Below the pieces are notes generated by a model. The model was not told the origin of the DNA and searched no databases. It worked only from the letters and a program-made list of their open reading frames with translations. Positions 20,626-31,091 of a stretch of 64,000 bases of DNA are shown in pieces (the stretch's first letter is position 1; each line of letters starts with the position of its first letter). The position numbers and the translations under genes are program-made. Source of the DNA: Cladocopium goreaui (lineage: Eukaryota; Sar; Dinophyceae; Suessiales; Symbiodiniaceae). The stretch is from NCBI GenBank assembly GCA_947184155.2, contig CAMXCT020000804.1, forward strand, positions 72,501 through 136,500, written 5' to 3'.

Positions 20626-20929
20626 TCAACTCCATGTTTTCCCTTTCCTGGGTAAGATATCAAAATATTATACCGTTCATCAGTGATGGTTGATAACTGT
20701 GGCACAGGGGTTAGTACTTCTTGATCACACTCCTGGTTTGCTTCTTGTGCGGGAGTGCAGTTCGGAAACTGAGCAATAGATTCACATGTTTAGCGTCTAG
20801 AAGCAACTACAAGAAGCATCATGGAAGTTATCGTATCGTATCATTCTCGGGTGTAGGATAGTGTAGGCTTCATGTGCCACTATCTCGGTCCGGTTGGTTC
20901 TGGCCTGTATTTCAGCCTAAAATGTAGCT

Positions 20930-21047
20930 TAGATTAGATTAGATTGACAGAAAGATAGATAGACAAATAGACAGATAGCGAGACAGATGGAAAAGATAGA
21001 TGGACAGACAGATAGCCAGTCAGACAGTTAGACAAGATAGACAAAAT

Positions 21048-21081
<34 letters not shown>

Positions 21082-21250
21082 AATACTATTGGGGTCAGGG
21101 GTACAGAGAGAAAGTGCGTCCATGAAATCCAAACAGATAGGTTGATAGTGAGGCAGATCGACAGATAGACAGATGAACAGATTCATAGATAGGGAAACAA
21201 AAAGATAGATGGACAAGCTAGGCAGATAGATAGCTAGCTAGACAGATAGA
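20930..21250. repeat. GATA/GACA microsatellite
   Basis: GATAGATAGACA-type units have one interruption of about 75 bp (about 21086-21160). Confidence 0.85.
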
Positions 21251-21254
21251 TAGG

Positions 21255-21760
21255 GTGAAAAGTCTGTCGGTGAAAAGCATGTGGCTGAAGAGTCTGTGCG
21301 TAAAGACTCTGTGAGTGAAGGGCCTGTGAGTGCAGGGTCTCTGGATGAGAATTTTTTGAGTGAAACGACTGTGAGTGACAACTCTGTGAATGAAAAGTTT
21401 GTGGTTGAAAAGTCTGTGAGTGAAAAGTCGGTGGGTGGAAAGTCTGTGGGTGAAAAGGCCTTGGGTGAATAGTCCGTGAGTAAGGAGCCTTGTGTTGAAA
21501 AATCTGTAGGTGAACATTCTTTGGGTGAAAACTCTGTGGGTGAAAAGTCTATAGCTGAAAAGCCTGTGGGGGAAAAGTCTGTGGGTGACAAGCCTGCGGG
21601 TGAAGAATCTGTGGGTGAAAGGTCTGTGGGTGACTGGTCTCTGCGTGAAAAAACTGTGGGTGACAAATTTGTGGGTCAAATGTTTGTTGGTGAAAAGTCG
21701 GAAAAGTCTGTGGGTGAAGGGTCTCCGGGTGAAAAGTCTGTCAGTGAAACGTATGTGGTT
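21255..21760 (+). repeat. 15-bp minisatellite, open on both strands
   Basis: About 33 units of GTGGGTGAAAAGTCT and variants. The + strand reads as a pentapeptide repeat [S/K]VGEK with one in-frame TAG (about 21470). The minus strand reads as SPTDF-like pentapeptides in one frame and as FTHRL-like in another. With no start context or flanking domain, an expressed protein is not supported. Confidence 0.7.
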
Positions 21761-21989
21761 AGGCTCGCGAGAATCATACGGTCAGAATGGATGCTGGTTT
21801 TCGTTCCGTTCGATTTTTCATCTCTGGAAATGAAATGTCATGTCACATTATGCAATGCTGCACATTTTGGATTGTTTCACCAGAACCAAGGACTTCCAAA
21901 TTCGACTACCAAAATCCCCTGAACAATCAAACAATCCAGGCCACACGGCCAAAGTTCGGGGCAGGCTTTACACAGGAGAGGCACAAAAA

Positions 21990-22485
21990 GGGAAGGAACC
22001 AACGAGAACATGAGAAATATCACGTTTATGGTGGGTAAATAAGAAAAAATTGCTTGTGTAACATATTGAAATGTTAAAATTGTGCGTATAAGTTCAACAT
22101 AATGAAACATTTTTTCATTTGATTTAAACATTTTCCATTGGTTTATATACATATATATATATATATTGTTTTCAAACAATATAATACATTCAAAAATTAA
22201 AAGCATGACATTTCATTACATTTCTCATTTTTCTGCTATTTTCTTCCCGTTGTGTCTCCCCGTTGTTATCTTTAACGGGAAGCTCCTGGAGGCCATGGGG
22301 GAAACTCCGGAGGTGCACGGCGAGACCTAGGGTACATGGCCTCCGGGAGCTTCCCGTTAAAGACAACAACGGAAAGACACAACGGGAAGCGTACAATGGG
22401 AGGGAAACAACGAGAACATGAGAAATATCACGTTTGTGGTAGGTAAATAAGAAAAAGTATTGGTATAACATATTGAAATTTTCAA
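21990..22485. repeat. Direct repeat flanking a long foldback
   Basis: The segments at about 21990-22075 and 22400-22485 share AACGAGAACATGAGAAATAT, CACGTTT and AAATAAGAAAAA. Between them lies the inverted repeat at 22243-22389. Confidence 0.7.
22243..22389. repeat. 55-bp imperfect inverted repeat
   Basis: The arms at 22243-22297 and 22335-22389 pair with about four mismatches around a 37-nt loop. The centre-proximal arm includes GGAAGCTCCTGGAGGCCATG. It may be a foldback/MITE element. Confidence 0.8.
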
Positions 22486-22653
22486 CTTTGCTATTATGCG
22501 TTTAATTAACAATTGTTCCATATGTTGAAAAAACGATTTTGTATCAATAAATTATGTCTACAATCAGTTTTGAAACATTCAGTGGTTCATTTTCAAGCTT
22601 TTGCAATGAAAATTGCGAAGATTTGTTCACAATATTTTTGCCAAAAACACATT

Positions 22654-22770
22654 AAGTGTCCAGGGTCGAAAACCCACCTGCTTTTAGTGGTCGCTATTTT
22701 TCCCTTGCCGCACCCATGTGCCATTAGATTTCCCAGGTCAAAGCATCAAATCCCCACAAGTCCTATCTCA
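22654..22770. repeat. Dispersed repeat, copy 1 of 2
   Basis: The stretch containing GTCCAGGGTCGAAAACCCAC and GCACCCATGTGCCATTAGAT recurs at 24808-24925 in the same orientation with small indels. Confidence 0.75.
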
Positions 22771-22936
22771 TCTCGTGACGTGCAGTTTCCCAGCTAAAGG
22801 TCTCCAGGTTTGAGCCCGGGCATTCAGGAGGACTTGGTTATCGAAATCTATATGGTGGCCCTTGCATGGCGGTGAATTTGATGAGCGCCTGCAATCGTTT
22901 TAGTTTTAATTTCTGAATATTGAGCCCAAAACGGCG

Positions 22937-23195
22937 GCCAGATTCGCGATATGGAATGTCAAAAAAGTAGATGTCATTTCTTTGTTTTTGCGAGGTTCAA
23001 CTATATGTTTTCAATATTCATGAGTGGGAGCAGCCAAATTCACAATTTGGAATGTCAAAGGCTAGATAACATTTAGTAGATTTTGCAAGGTTCAACTTTT
23101 TTTTTCAGAATTCATGAGTGAGAGCAGCCAGATTCACGATTTGGAATATCAAAAATTAGATGTCATTTCTTTGTTTTGCAAGGTTCAACTATTGT
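22937..23195. repeat. Tandem repeat, ~95 bp, three units
   Basis: Units start at about 22937, 23033 and 23127 with GCCAGATTCACGATTTGGAA or a variant and contain TTGCAAGGTTCAACT. Confidence 0.8.
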
Positions 23196-24807
23196 TTGTC
23201 AAAAAGTGAGGAACTAGACACTTCTCCTCTTTCCTTTGAATTTTCGAAGTATTCTTTTCCACAAATTTGAGGTGTTTTGGGGCGTTTGTTGTGTGGTTTC
23301 TTGAGGCAAAACACTTTTTGGGTTTCAAAGATCGCATCACCATCATCATTTGTTATACCACCAAGTTCTTTTCTGCTTTGGTCTCTTTGGCTTGTTTTCA
23401 TATCAACGCAGCAAAAATAAATATCGTCATCCTTGCTCTGCATATTTGTTCAAGGTTCCGGAAGCAAATCCTGGAGTCAATGCTTTCTTGAAGTTAAAAT
23501 CCTTGATGTAGCAAGTAAAGCCCTGCACGTCGGCACTTACGCGCAAAATTTCTGAAACCAGACTTTAGCAGGTGTCTTGGGAGGGGTGGTTCGATACTTA
23601 GCCTTTAATGAAAATCCAGTTCCGGACATACCCAAGGGAATCAAACCCCAAAATATCAGGCGCCATGTTACGACGTTGGGAAGCATTCTTGTAATGAGGT
23701 CCTGGGTTGGGTTTGGGTGGTCATGTCCTGTATTTGGGGAGCCAAGGTTTGGTGATGTTTGGAAAGCGACCTGTATTAGCAAGTCGCGAAGTTTTCACAA
23801 TCAACTCTTAATTTAGAGGTGTTTCCAAACTTGAACTTTTGATTTGCGGGTCCTGTCTTGTTTATTTGCATGTCATGCTTGAAGAATCAAAAAATCCGAT
23901 GTAGAACGCGGGTGCGTTTCAAGAGCCATGTCTTGAGTTCAGGACTTAACTCCAGAAGCTGAGCTTCTTTTGTCCAGGCCAATGAAAAACTCCTACCTCT
24001 ATTGCCCGGATGTATGCACAGGAACCGTGTTTGAACTCTATTGTTTTTTATCCACCACGTTCTTTGCTGATAAAAACACGCCTCTTTTGAAGCATAACTT
24101 CAAAACATTCAAAAACAAGTGTGTTTCCAAGCGCAGGCTGCGAAATTTCAAGGAAAATAGCGGCCAGTCAGGTCCACTTCCTGTGCAGATGTTTGCCCGT
24201 GCTTACTTTGTCATGGGTGCAATTTCTCGACTGATCAATCGAATTTTTTTGGGGGGGCGGAAAAATAAAATCATGATTTGGAGATATCTAGGCTCTGTAT
24301 ATACATGTAAGACTTGACCTTGTCTGGCCGAGTGTCTCCATTTCGGGTTCCTAAGTTCTTCGTGCTGGAATTCAATTTTTTTTGGTTTATATAGGCAAAT
24401 TGTCAGGTCCAAAAGCCATGAACAATGTAGGGTTCATTGCCTTGTTTGTGTTTGTTGCTGCGCTTCTAAGAGTCTCGTTGGTATGGAGGGCTTGTAAATA
24501 GACACATGGGAAGACACGTGTTCATGTTCACCTGTCTTGAATTTAAAAAATGGTTTGTTCGACCATTGGAACTACGACATGCTATGTTTTGACGCCTTCA
24601 GCATCCTCTGGGAACCTAAGCGCGATTGGACCAACGGTATCCTAAGAGAGATTTCAAGACTTGAACTCCTGAATCAATTCGGTTACCAACCCCAACTCCT
24701 GAAACAGTAGGGTGGACAACTAGACACACCCCACAGCTAAAACAGCACGTTGCGATATCTCATCTGCTTTTACACGGGGAAGGGCATCCAGGCATGCGAT
24801 TTTGGTT
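23196..24807. other. Uncharacterised region
   Basis: A 115-codon + frame at 23970-24317 and a 79-codon + frame at 23577-23816 exist, but neither shows domains, splice signals or a composition contrast. They are not called as genes. Confidence 0.3.
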
Positions 24808-24925
24808 AAGTGTCCAGGGTCGAAAACCCACAAGTCTTTTCTTGTCTGCTTTTAGTCGTCGCTATTTTTCTCTTGCTGCACCCATGTGCCATTAGATTTC
24901 CTTGGTCAAATCCCCACAAGTCTCA
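24808..24925. repeat. Dispersed repeat, copy 2 of 2
   Basis: This is the second copy of the 22654-22770 sequence, with a 12-bp duplication of CAAGTCTTTTCTTGTCTG-like sequence. Confidence 0.7.
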
Positions 24926-25016
24926 GCATGAAACCCATGAGATGGGAATTCTTCATGGGATATACATGCTACAGTCCCAACACATGTGTTATGTGAACAC
25001 ACCCCAAATCAGCCCT

Positions 25017-25235
25017 AACTCCTATCTCATGTGTCCAAACTGTAGCCTATAGCATTAAAAACATTTAAAAACTATAGTTGGAATGTAAAAACTTGATGCA
25101 GGTATCCTTCAAATGACTAATAGAACCACATGAGATAGGAGTTTGGCACCTTCAAAGGGCAAAAACAATATTTTACCCATGAGATAGGAAATCAAAAAAA
25201 AAACTGGACCCTCCGACAACTCCTATCTCACTTGC
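25017..25235. repeat. Inverted repeats of AACTCCTATCTCATGTG
   Basis: AACTCCTATCTCATGTG near 25018 is matched in reverse complement near 25129-25145. A second pair (CATGAGATAGGA and ACTCCTATCTCA) spans about 25178-25230. They look like nested short inverted-repeat elements. Confidence 0.6.
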
Positions 25236-25239
25236 AGGT

Positions 25240-25860
25240 GGTATATATATATATATATGCATACTAACATACGAACAAACTAACATATTAACATACTAAC
25301 CTATATACATATATGCATATATACATATATGCATATATACATACATACATATATACAAATATACATATATGCATATATACATATATACATATGTTTGCAT
25401 ATGTACATATATGCATACATGCATGCATGCATGCATGCATACACCCATACATCCATACATACCTACCTACCTACCTACATACATACACACATACACAGAT
25501 ACACACATACACACATACATACATGCATGCATGCATCCATGCATCCATGCATACATGCATACATGCACACATACACACATACACATACATACATGCATGC
25601 ATGCATACATACATACATACATACAAACATACATACATACATACATACATATATACATACATATGTACATTTTAAATTTACCCACATACTCATTTGAATA
25701 TACACATGCGCATTTTTTATGAATATTTACACATACGCGTATATATACACATACGCATGCAGACATACAAGAATATATGCATGTATACAAAAATACAAAT
25801 TTACATTCGCATTAGCAAAAGTACAAAAAAAACATATACATATACATATATTTAGTTATA
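25240..25860. repeat. ATAC/ATGC microsatellite
   Basis: This is CATACATACATGCATGC-type sequence. The many Tyr/Ile/His- or Cys/Met/Val-rich frames on both strands are artefacts. Confidence 0.9.
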
Positions 25861-26070
25861 CATATCATATATTGAGGTATAGTTGCTTATATTTACATTT
25901 GCTTACAAATATTTACTTTTTTTGCATGTGTTACCTATATTGACATTTCTTAGCATATATCTACATATGTCAACATATATATATATATACAATATATTTG
26001 CATATATTTTACATATCTTATCCTTACATATTGTTCATTTATTTACATGTTGACGGTTGTTTACATATAG

Positions 26071-26649
26071 AATGGGCTAGCGCCCTGGTGCCGCCGACCC
26101 CATCGAAAAAAGGTCGTTACGAAAGCATATGCTTACATTTGCCCCGCTTGCAAAGGGAATGTGGCCAGTGATGTGAAGACAGGGAAAATAGACCATCGAA
26201 CCGTCTGTGGGAACCAGTTTTCTGTCAAGGACGGCCTGGTGAATGAGAAAGCATATGTTTACATTTGCCCCGGTTGCAAAGGGAATGTGGCCAGTGACGT
26301 GAAGACAGGGAGAATAGACCATCGAACCGTCTGTGGGAACCAGTTTTCTGTCAAGGACGGCCGGGTGAATGAGAAAGCATATGTTTACATTTGCCCCGGT
26401 TGCAAAGGGAATGTGGCCAGTGATGTGAAGACAGGGAAAATAGACCATCGAACCGTCTGTGCGAACCAGTTTTCTGTTAAGGACGGCCTGGTGAATGAGA
26501 AAGCATATGTTTACATTTGCCCCGGTTGCAAAGGGAATGTGGCCAGTGACGTGAAGACCGGGCGAGTAAATCATCAAACGGTCTGTGGGAAGATGTTTTG
26601 GGTGAAGGATGGCGTTGTGCAGGAGAAAGGCGACAAACGGCACGCGTGA
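26071..26649 (+). CDS. Zinc-ribbon-like repeat protein, block 1
   Basis: The frame is open from 26071 (after TAG 26068) to TGA 26647-26649, with no clear ATG. It contains four units of 42 residues (126-bp period; anchors at 26161, 26287, 26413, 26539). Each has CPxCKGNVASDVKTG, then HRTVCGNQF, so a C-x2-C…H-x3-C pattern that could bind zinc. The last unit diverges (VNHQTVCGKMFWVKDGVVQE) and ends HA. Several conserved positions show only silent or mild changes. The minus strand is also open through both blocks. Molecular function is unknown, and nucleic-acid or protein binding is a guess from the fold type. Confidence 0.55.
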   Translation, partial: NGLAPWCRRPHRKKVVTKAYAYICPACKGNVASDVKTGKIDHRTVCGNQFSVKDGLVNEKAYVYICPGCKGNVASDVKTGRIDHRTVCGNQFSVKDGRVNEKAYVYICPGCKGNVASDVKTGKIDHRTVCANQFSVKDGLVNEKAYVYICPGCKGNVASDVKTGRVNHQTVCGKMFWVKDGVVQEKGDKRHA

Positions 26650-26784
26650 AAAGCGAGAAGAACGGCCGGTTGTGGTGGCCTTTGGCTGCACGGTTGGGCG
26701 TGGCAAAAGGTGCTTAGACATTTGAAGCTTTTGGGAGTTTGAGACTTGGCAAACGGCAGGCTTGAATGCCCAAAATGAAAAGCC

Positions 26785-27339
26785 GTGATTGAGCCATTGC
26801 TGTGGCCTTGTCGGGTACCTGTTGGAATGGCTTTTGCTTGCAAAGGGAATGTGGCCAGTGATGTGAAGACAGGGAGAATAGACCATCGAACCGTCTGTGG
26901 GAACCAGTTTGCTGTCAAGGACGGCCTGGTGAATGAGAAAGCATATGTTTACATTTGCCCCGGTTGCAAAGGGAATGTGGCCAGTGATGTGAAGACAGGG
27001 AAAATAGACCATCGAACCGTCTGTGGGAACCAGTTTTCTGTCAAGGACGGCCGGGTGAATGAGAAAGCATATGTTTACATTTGCCCCGCTTGCAAAGGGA
27101 ATGTGGCCAGTGATGTGAAGACAGGGAAAATAAACCATCGCACGGTGTGCGGGAACCAGTTTTCTGTGAAGGAAGGCGTCGTGAAGGAGAAGGCATATGT
27201 TTACATTTGCCCCGCTTGCGAAGGGAATGTGGCCAGTGACGTGAAGACCGGGCGAGTAAATCATCAAACGGTCTGTGGGAAGATGTTTTGGGTGAAGGAT
27301 GGCGTTGTGCAGGAGAAAGGCGACAAACGGCACGCGTGA
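26785..27339 (+). CDS. Zinc-ribbon-like repeat protein, block 2
   Basis: This is a near-copy of block 1 shifted by 690 bp (anchors at 26851, 26977, 27103, 27229), with the same final unit and the same downstream 120 bp. The first unit lacks its CPxC pair because the frame enters from sequence encoding VGMAFACKGN. One unit reads INHRTVCGNQFSVKEGVVKE. It is a segmental duplication of a repeat gene, and one block may be a pseudogene. Confidence 0.5.
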   Translation: MIEPLLWPCRVPVGMAFACKGNVASDVKTGRIDHRTVCGNQFAVKDGLVNEKAYVYICPGCKGNVASDVKTGKIDHRTVCGNQFSVKDGRVNEKAYVYICPACKGNVASDVKTGKINHRTVCGNQFSVKEGVVKEKAYVYICPACEGNVASDVKTGRVNHQTVCGKMFWVKDGVVQEKGDKRHA

Positions 27340-27437
27340 AAAGCGAGAAGAACGGCCGGTTGTGGTGGCCTTTGGCTGCACGGTTGGGCGTGGCAAAAGG
27401 TGCTTAGACATTTGAACTTTTGGGAGTTTGAGGCCTT

Positions 27438-29530
27438 GAACGCCTATAAGAAGCCATTGCAGCGGCCGGAAGGTGCCCTTGAGCCATTGCTGTGGCCTTG
27501 TGGTGGCTTGTGCGTGCGGGAGTGGCGCGTGTTGGGCTTGTTGGGGTACCTTGTCCCTGCGGAGCTATGCGAGCGCGAACTTTTGGAGGGTTTGGAGGTT
27601 TTGGAGGGTTTGAGGCCTGGCAAACGGCAGCCTTGAACGCCTATAAGAAGCCATTGCAGCGGCCGGAAGGTGCCTTTTCCCTGCGGAGCTATGCGAACGT
27701 TTGGAGGGTTTTGGAGGGTTTTGGAGGGTTTGAGGCCTGGCAAACGGCAGCCTTGAACGCCTATAAGAAGCCATTGCAGCGGCCGGAAGGTGCCCTTGAG
27801 CCATTGCCGTGGCCTTGTGGTGGCTTGTGCGTGCGGGAGTGGCGCGTGTTGGGCTTGTTGGGGTACCTTGTCCTTGCGGAGCTATGCGAACTTTTGGAGC
27901 GTTTGGAGGGTTTTGGAGGGTTTGAGGCCTGGCAAACGGCAGCCTTGAACGCCTATAAGAAGCCATTGCTGCGGCCGGAAGGTGCCCTTGAGCCATTGCT
28001 GTGGCCTTGTGGTGGCTTTTGCGTGCGGGAGTGGCGCGTGTTGGGCTTGTTGGGGTACCTTTTCCCTGCGGAGCTATGCGGAACTTTTGGAGGGTTTTGG
28101 AGGGTTTGGAGCGTTTGAGGCCTGGCAAACGGCAGCCTTGAACGCCTATAAGAAGCCATTGCTGCGGCCGGGGGTGCCCTTGAGCCATTGCTGTGGCCTT
28201 GTGGTGGCTTTTGCGTGCGGCAGTGGCGCGTGTTGGGCTTGTTGGGGTTACTTTCCCTGCGGAGCTGGCCGAACTTTTGGAGGGTTTGGAGGGTTTTGGA
28301 GGGTTTTGGAGGTTTGAGGCCTGGCAAACGGCAGCCTTGAACGCCTATAAGAAGCCATTGCGCGGCCGGGGGTGCCCTTGAGCCATTGCTGTGGCCTTGT
28401 GGTGGCTTTTGCGTGCGGCAGTGGCGCGTGTTGGGCTTGTTGGGGTACCTTTTCCTTGCGGAGCTGGCCGGACTTTTGGAGGGTTTGGAGGGTTTTGGAG
28501 GGTTTGAGGCCTGGCAAACGGCAGCCTTGAACGCTTATAAGAAGCCATTGCAGCGGCCGGAAGGTGCCCTTGAGCCATTGCTGTGGCCTTGTGGTGGCTT
28601 GTGCGTGCGGGAGTGGCGCGTGTTGGGCTTGTTGGGGTACCTTTTCCCTGCGGAGCTATGCGAACTTTTGGAGGGTTTGGAGAGTTTTGGAGGGTTTGAG
28701 GCCTGGCAAACGGCAGCCTTGAACGCCTATAAGAAGCCATTGCAGCGGCCGGAAGGTGCCTTTTCCCTGCGGAGCTATGCGAACGTTTGGAGGGTTTGGA
28801 GGGTTTTGGAGGGTTTGAGGCCTGGCAAACGGCAGCCTTGAACGCCTATAATATAAGAAGCCATTGCAGCGGCCGGAAGGTGCCCTTGAGCCATTGCTGT
28901 GGCCTTGTGGTGGCTTGTGCGTGCGGGAGTGGCGCGTGTTGGGCTTGTTGGGGTACCTTGTCCCTGCGGAGCTATGCGAACTTTTGGAGCGTTTGGAGGG
29001 TTTTGGAGGGTTTGAGGCCTGGCAACCGGAGCCTTGAACGCCTATAAGAAGCCATTGCTGCGGCCGGAAGGTGCCCTTGAGCCATTGCTGTGGCCTTGTG
29101 GTGGCTTTTGCGTGCGGGAGTGGCGCGTGTTGGGCTTGTTGGGGTACCTTGTCCCTGCGGAACTATGCGAGCTTTTGGAGCGTTTGGAGGGTTTTGGAGG
29201 GTTTGAGGCCTGGCAAACGGCAGCCTTGAACGCCTATAAGAAGCCATTGCTGCGGCCGGAAGGTGCCCTGGAGCCATTGCTGTGGCCTTGTGGTGGCTTT
29301 TGCGTGCGAGCATGGCGCCTGGAGGGCTTGTTGGGTTACTTTGTCCCTGCGGAGCTGGGCGAACTTTTGGAGGGTTTGGAGCGTTTGGAGGGTTTTGGAG
29401 GGTTTTGGAGGGTTTGAGGCCTGGCAAACGGCAGCCTTGAACGCCTAAAAGAAGCCATTGCTGCGGCCGGGGGGTGCCCTTGAGCCATTGCTGTGGCCTT
29501 GTAGTGGCTTTTGCCTGCAGCGTTGGGCGT
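27438..29530 (+). repeat. ~192-bp tandem array with short ~120-bp units
   Basis: Twelve anchors (GAACGCCTATAAG or a variant) are at 27438, 27635, 27755, 27947, 28140, 28339, 28529, 28721, 28840, 29036, 29228 and 29439. Most spacings are 190-199 bp, two are about 120 bp, and the last is 211 bp. The units hold a GGAGGGTTTGGAGGG-type run of variable copy number that could form G-quadruplexes. Since 192 is a multiple of three, long frames occur on both strands (+: ALNAYKKPLQRPEGALEPLL). Variable G-runs break the frames, so coding is doubtful. Confidence 0.9.
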
Positions 29531-29582
29531 GGCAAGTGTTCAAGAAAGACAGGATCCACACCTCCGGTGGTCCCAGGCGCCG

Positions 29583-29606
29583 CCCCGGCCTTGGCGAAGG
29601 CCGGGG
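29583..29606. repeat. Perfect 10-bp GC-rich hairpin
   Basis: The arms CCCCGGCCTT (29583-29592) and AAGGCCGGGG (29597-29606) enclose the loop GGCG. It lies just after the 192-bp array. No T-run follows, so it is not a bacterial-type terminator. Confidence 0.85.
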
Positions 29607-29614
29607 TCGGCGGA

Positions 29615-29770
29615 TATACATGTGTTTACAATTATGTACATTTATTTACATTTACTTACATTCATTTACATTTACCTACATTTACCTACATTTATTAACA
29701 TATACGTACGTATATTAATGTAAAGTTGCCCATATATGCATATATTGACATACAAATATTTCCCCACCTG
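29615..29770. repeat. TTTACATTTAC-type 12-bp repeat
   Basis: This low-complexity run of TACATTTACTTACATT words resembles the shorter TTACATAT tracts at 25900-26070 and 30930-30980. Confidence 0.75.
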
Positions 29771-29802
29771 CCAGGTGAGGGTTGTTAGATTTTATGTCAG
29801 TT

Positions 29803-29945
29803 GCCTCCTCCTCCTCCTCCTGCCTCGTCCTCCTCTCCTCCTCCTCTCCTCCTCCTCCTCTCCTCCTCGTCCTCCTCGTCCTCCTTGTCATCCTTGTCGT
29901 CCTCTCGTTGTCCTCGTCGTCCTCGTTGTCCTCCTCGTCCTCCTG
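29803..29945. repeat. CTC/CGTCCT-rich tract
   Basis: This is pyrimidine-rich CTCCTCCTC and CCTCGTCCTCGT sequence that leads into the 40-bp array. Confidence 0.85.
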
Positions 29946-29970
29946 CTCAACTGCGACTCGCGATCCACAG

Positions 29971-30229
29971 TGTTCTCTGCCGGACCTCAACCACGACCAT
30001 CCACGCCCAGTGTTCCCTGCCGGACCTCAACCACGACCATCCACGCCCAGTGTTCCCTGCCGGACCTCAACCACGACCATCCACGCCCAATGTTCCCTGC
30101 CGGACCTCAACCACGACCATCCTCGCCCAGTGTTCCCTGCCGGACCTCAACCACAACCATCCACGCCCAGTGTTCCCTGCCGGACCTCAACCGCGAGTAT
30201 CCACGCCAAGTGTTCCCTGCCGGACCTCA
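29971..30229 (+). repeat. 40-bp tandem repeat, seven units, three frames open
   Basis: Units start at 29971 and every 40 bp to 30211 (TGTTCCCTGCCGGACCTCAA, then CCACGACCATCCACGCCCAG). The spacing is exactly 40 bp, with point changes only. As 40 is not a multiple of three, each frame cycles through all three readings. All three + frames are open. Confidence 0.9.
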
Positions 30230-30240
30230 TGTAGGAAGAT

Positions 30241-30870
30241 ATGGGACAAAGAATGCGCAGAAGAAAGTTAGAAAGAATGTCAGAAAGAATGTCAGAAGAT
30301 ATGCCAGAAGATTTTATGCCAGAAGATATGCCAGATAGAATGCCAGATAATATGCCAGAAGATATGCCAGATAGAATGCCAGATAGAATGCCAGAAGATT
30401 TGCCAGATAGAATGCCAGAAGATATGCCAGAAGATATGCCAGAAGATATGCCAGATAGAATGCCAGATAGATTGCCAGATAGAATGCCAGAAGATATGCC
30501 AGATAGAATGGCAGAAGATTTGCCAGATAGAATGCCAGAAGATTTGCCAGATAGAATGCCAGAAGATATGCCAGAAGATATGTCAGAATATATGCCAGAA
30601 GATATGTCAGATAGAATGCCAGAAGATTTGCCAGATAGAATGCCAGAAGATATGCCAGATAGAATGCCAGATTGAATGCCAGAAGATATGTCAGATAGAA
30701 TGCCAGAAGATATGCCAGATAGAATGCCAGAAGATTTGCCAGATAGAATGCCAGAAGATATGCCAGAAGATATGCCAGATCATATGCCAGAAGATATGCA
30801 AGATAGAATGCCAAATAGAATGTCAGAAGATATGTCAGATAGAATGCCAGAAGATTTGCCAGTAAGAAAA
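30241..30870 (+). repeat. 12-bp minisatellite encoding MPED/MPDR
   Basis: Units such as GATATGCCAGAA, AGAATGCCAGAT and GATTTGCCAGAT are repeated about 50 times. The + frame from ATG 30241 is a tetrapeptide repeat alternating MPED, MPDR and LPDR, with one TGA at 30673-30675 and reopening to 30933. The minus strand reads as a hydrophobic LLAFYLAY repeat. Expression is unproven. Confidence 0.75.
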
Positions 30871-31091
30871 TGTATAAATGTCATGGTGGGGATCACACGA
30901 AGTAAAGTAATTACTTTTATGTTTTTATGTTGATATACATTTGCTTACATGTATTTACATATAATTACATATATTTACAATCTTGGCCGATCCGATGACA
31001 GCAGTACATTTCAGCCAGGCCAAGCATGGTTCAGCAATGAACTGTAAGCCATTTATGCAATGCCTAAAAGAGGAATCTCCCATAATTAATC

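Noticed and set aside
21238-21679. SPTDF repeat as an RNA polymerase CTD-like or pentapeptide-repeat protein
   Set aside because: A 15-bp minisatellite is open on both strands. No heptad, no beta-helix pentapeptide pattern and no flanking domain.
23970-24317. 115-codon + frame as a gene
   Set aside because: It has ordinary AT-rich composition, no domain and no splice signals.
26077-27411. 444-codon minus-strand frame as a separate gene
   Set aside because: It is open mainly because the 126-bp unit has no stops on either strand. The + frame has the Cys/His pattern, so the antisense frame is only noted as an open question.
29971-30229. CRISPR-like array
   Set aside because: The 40-bp units are contiguous, with no unique spacers.
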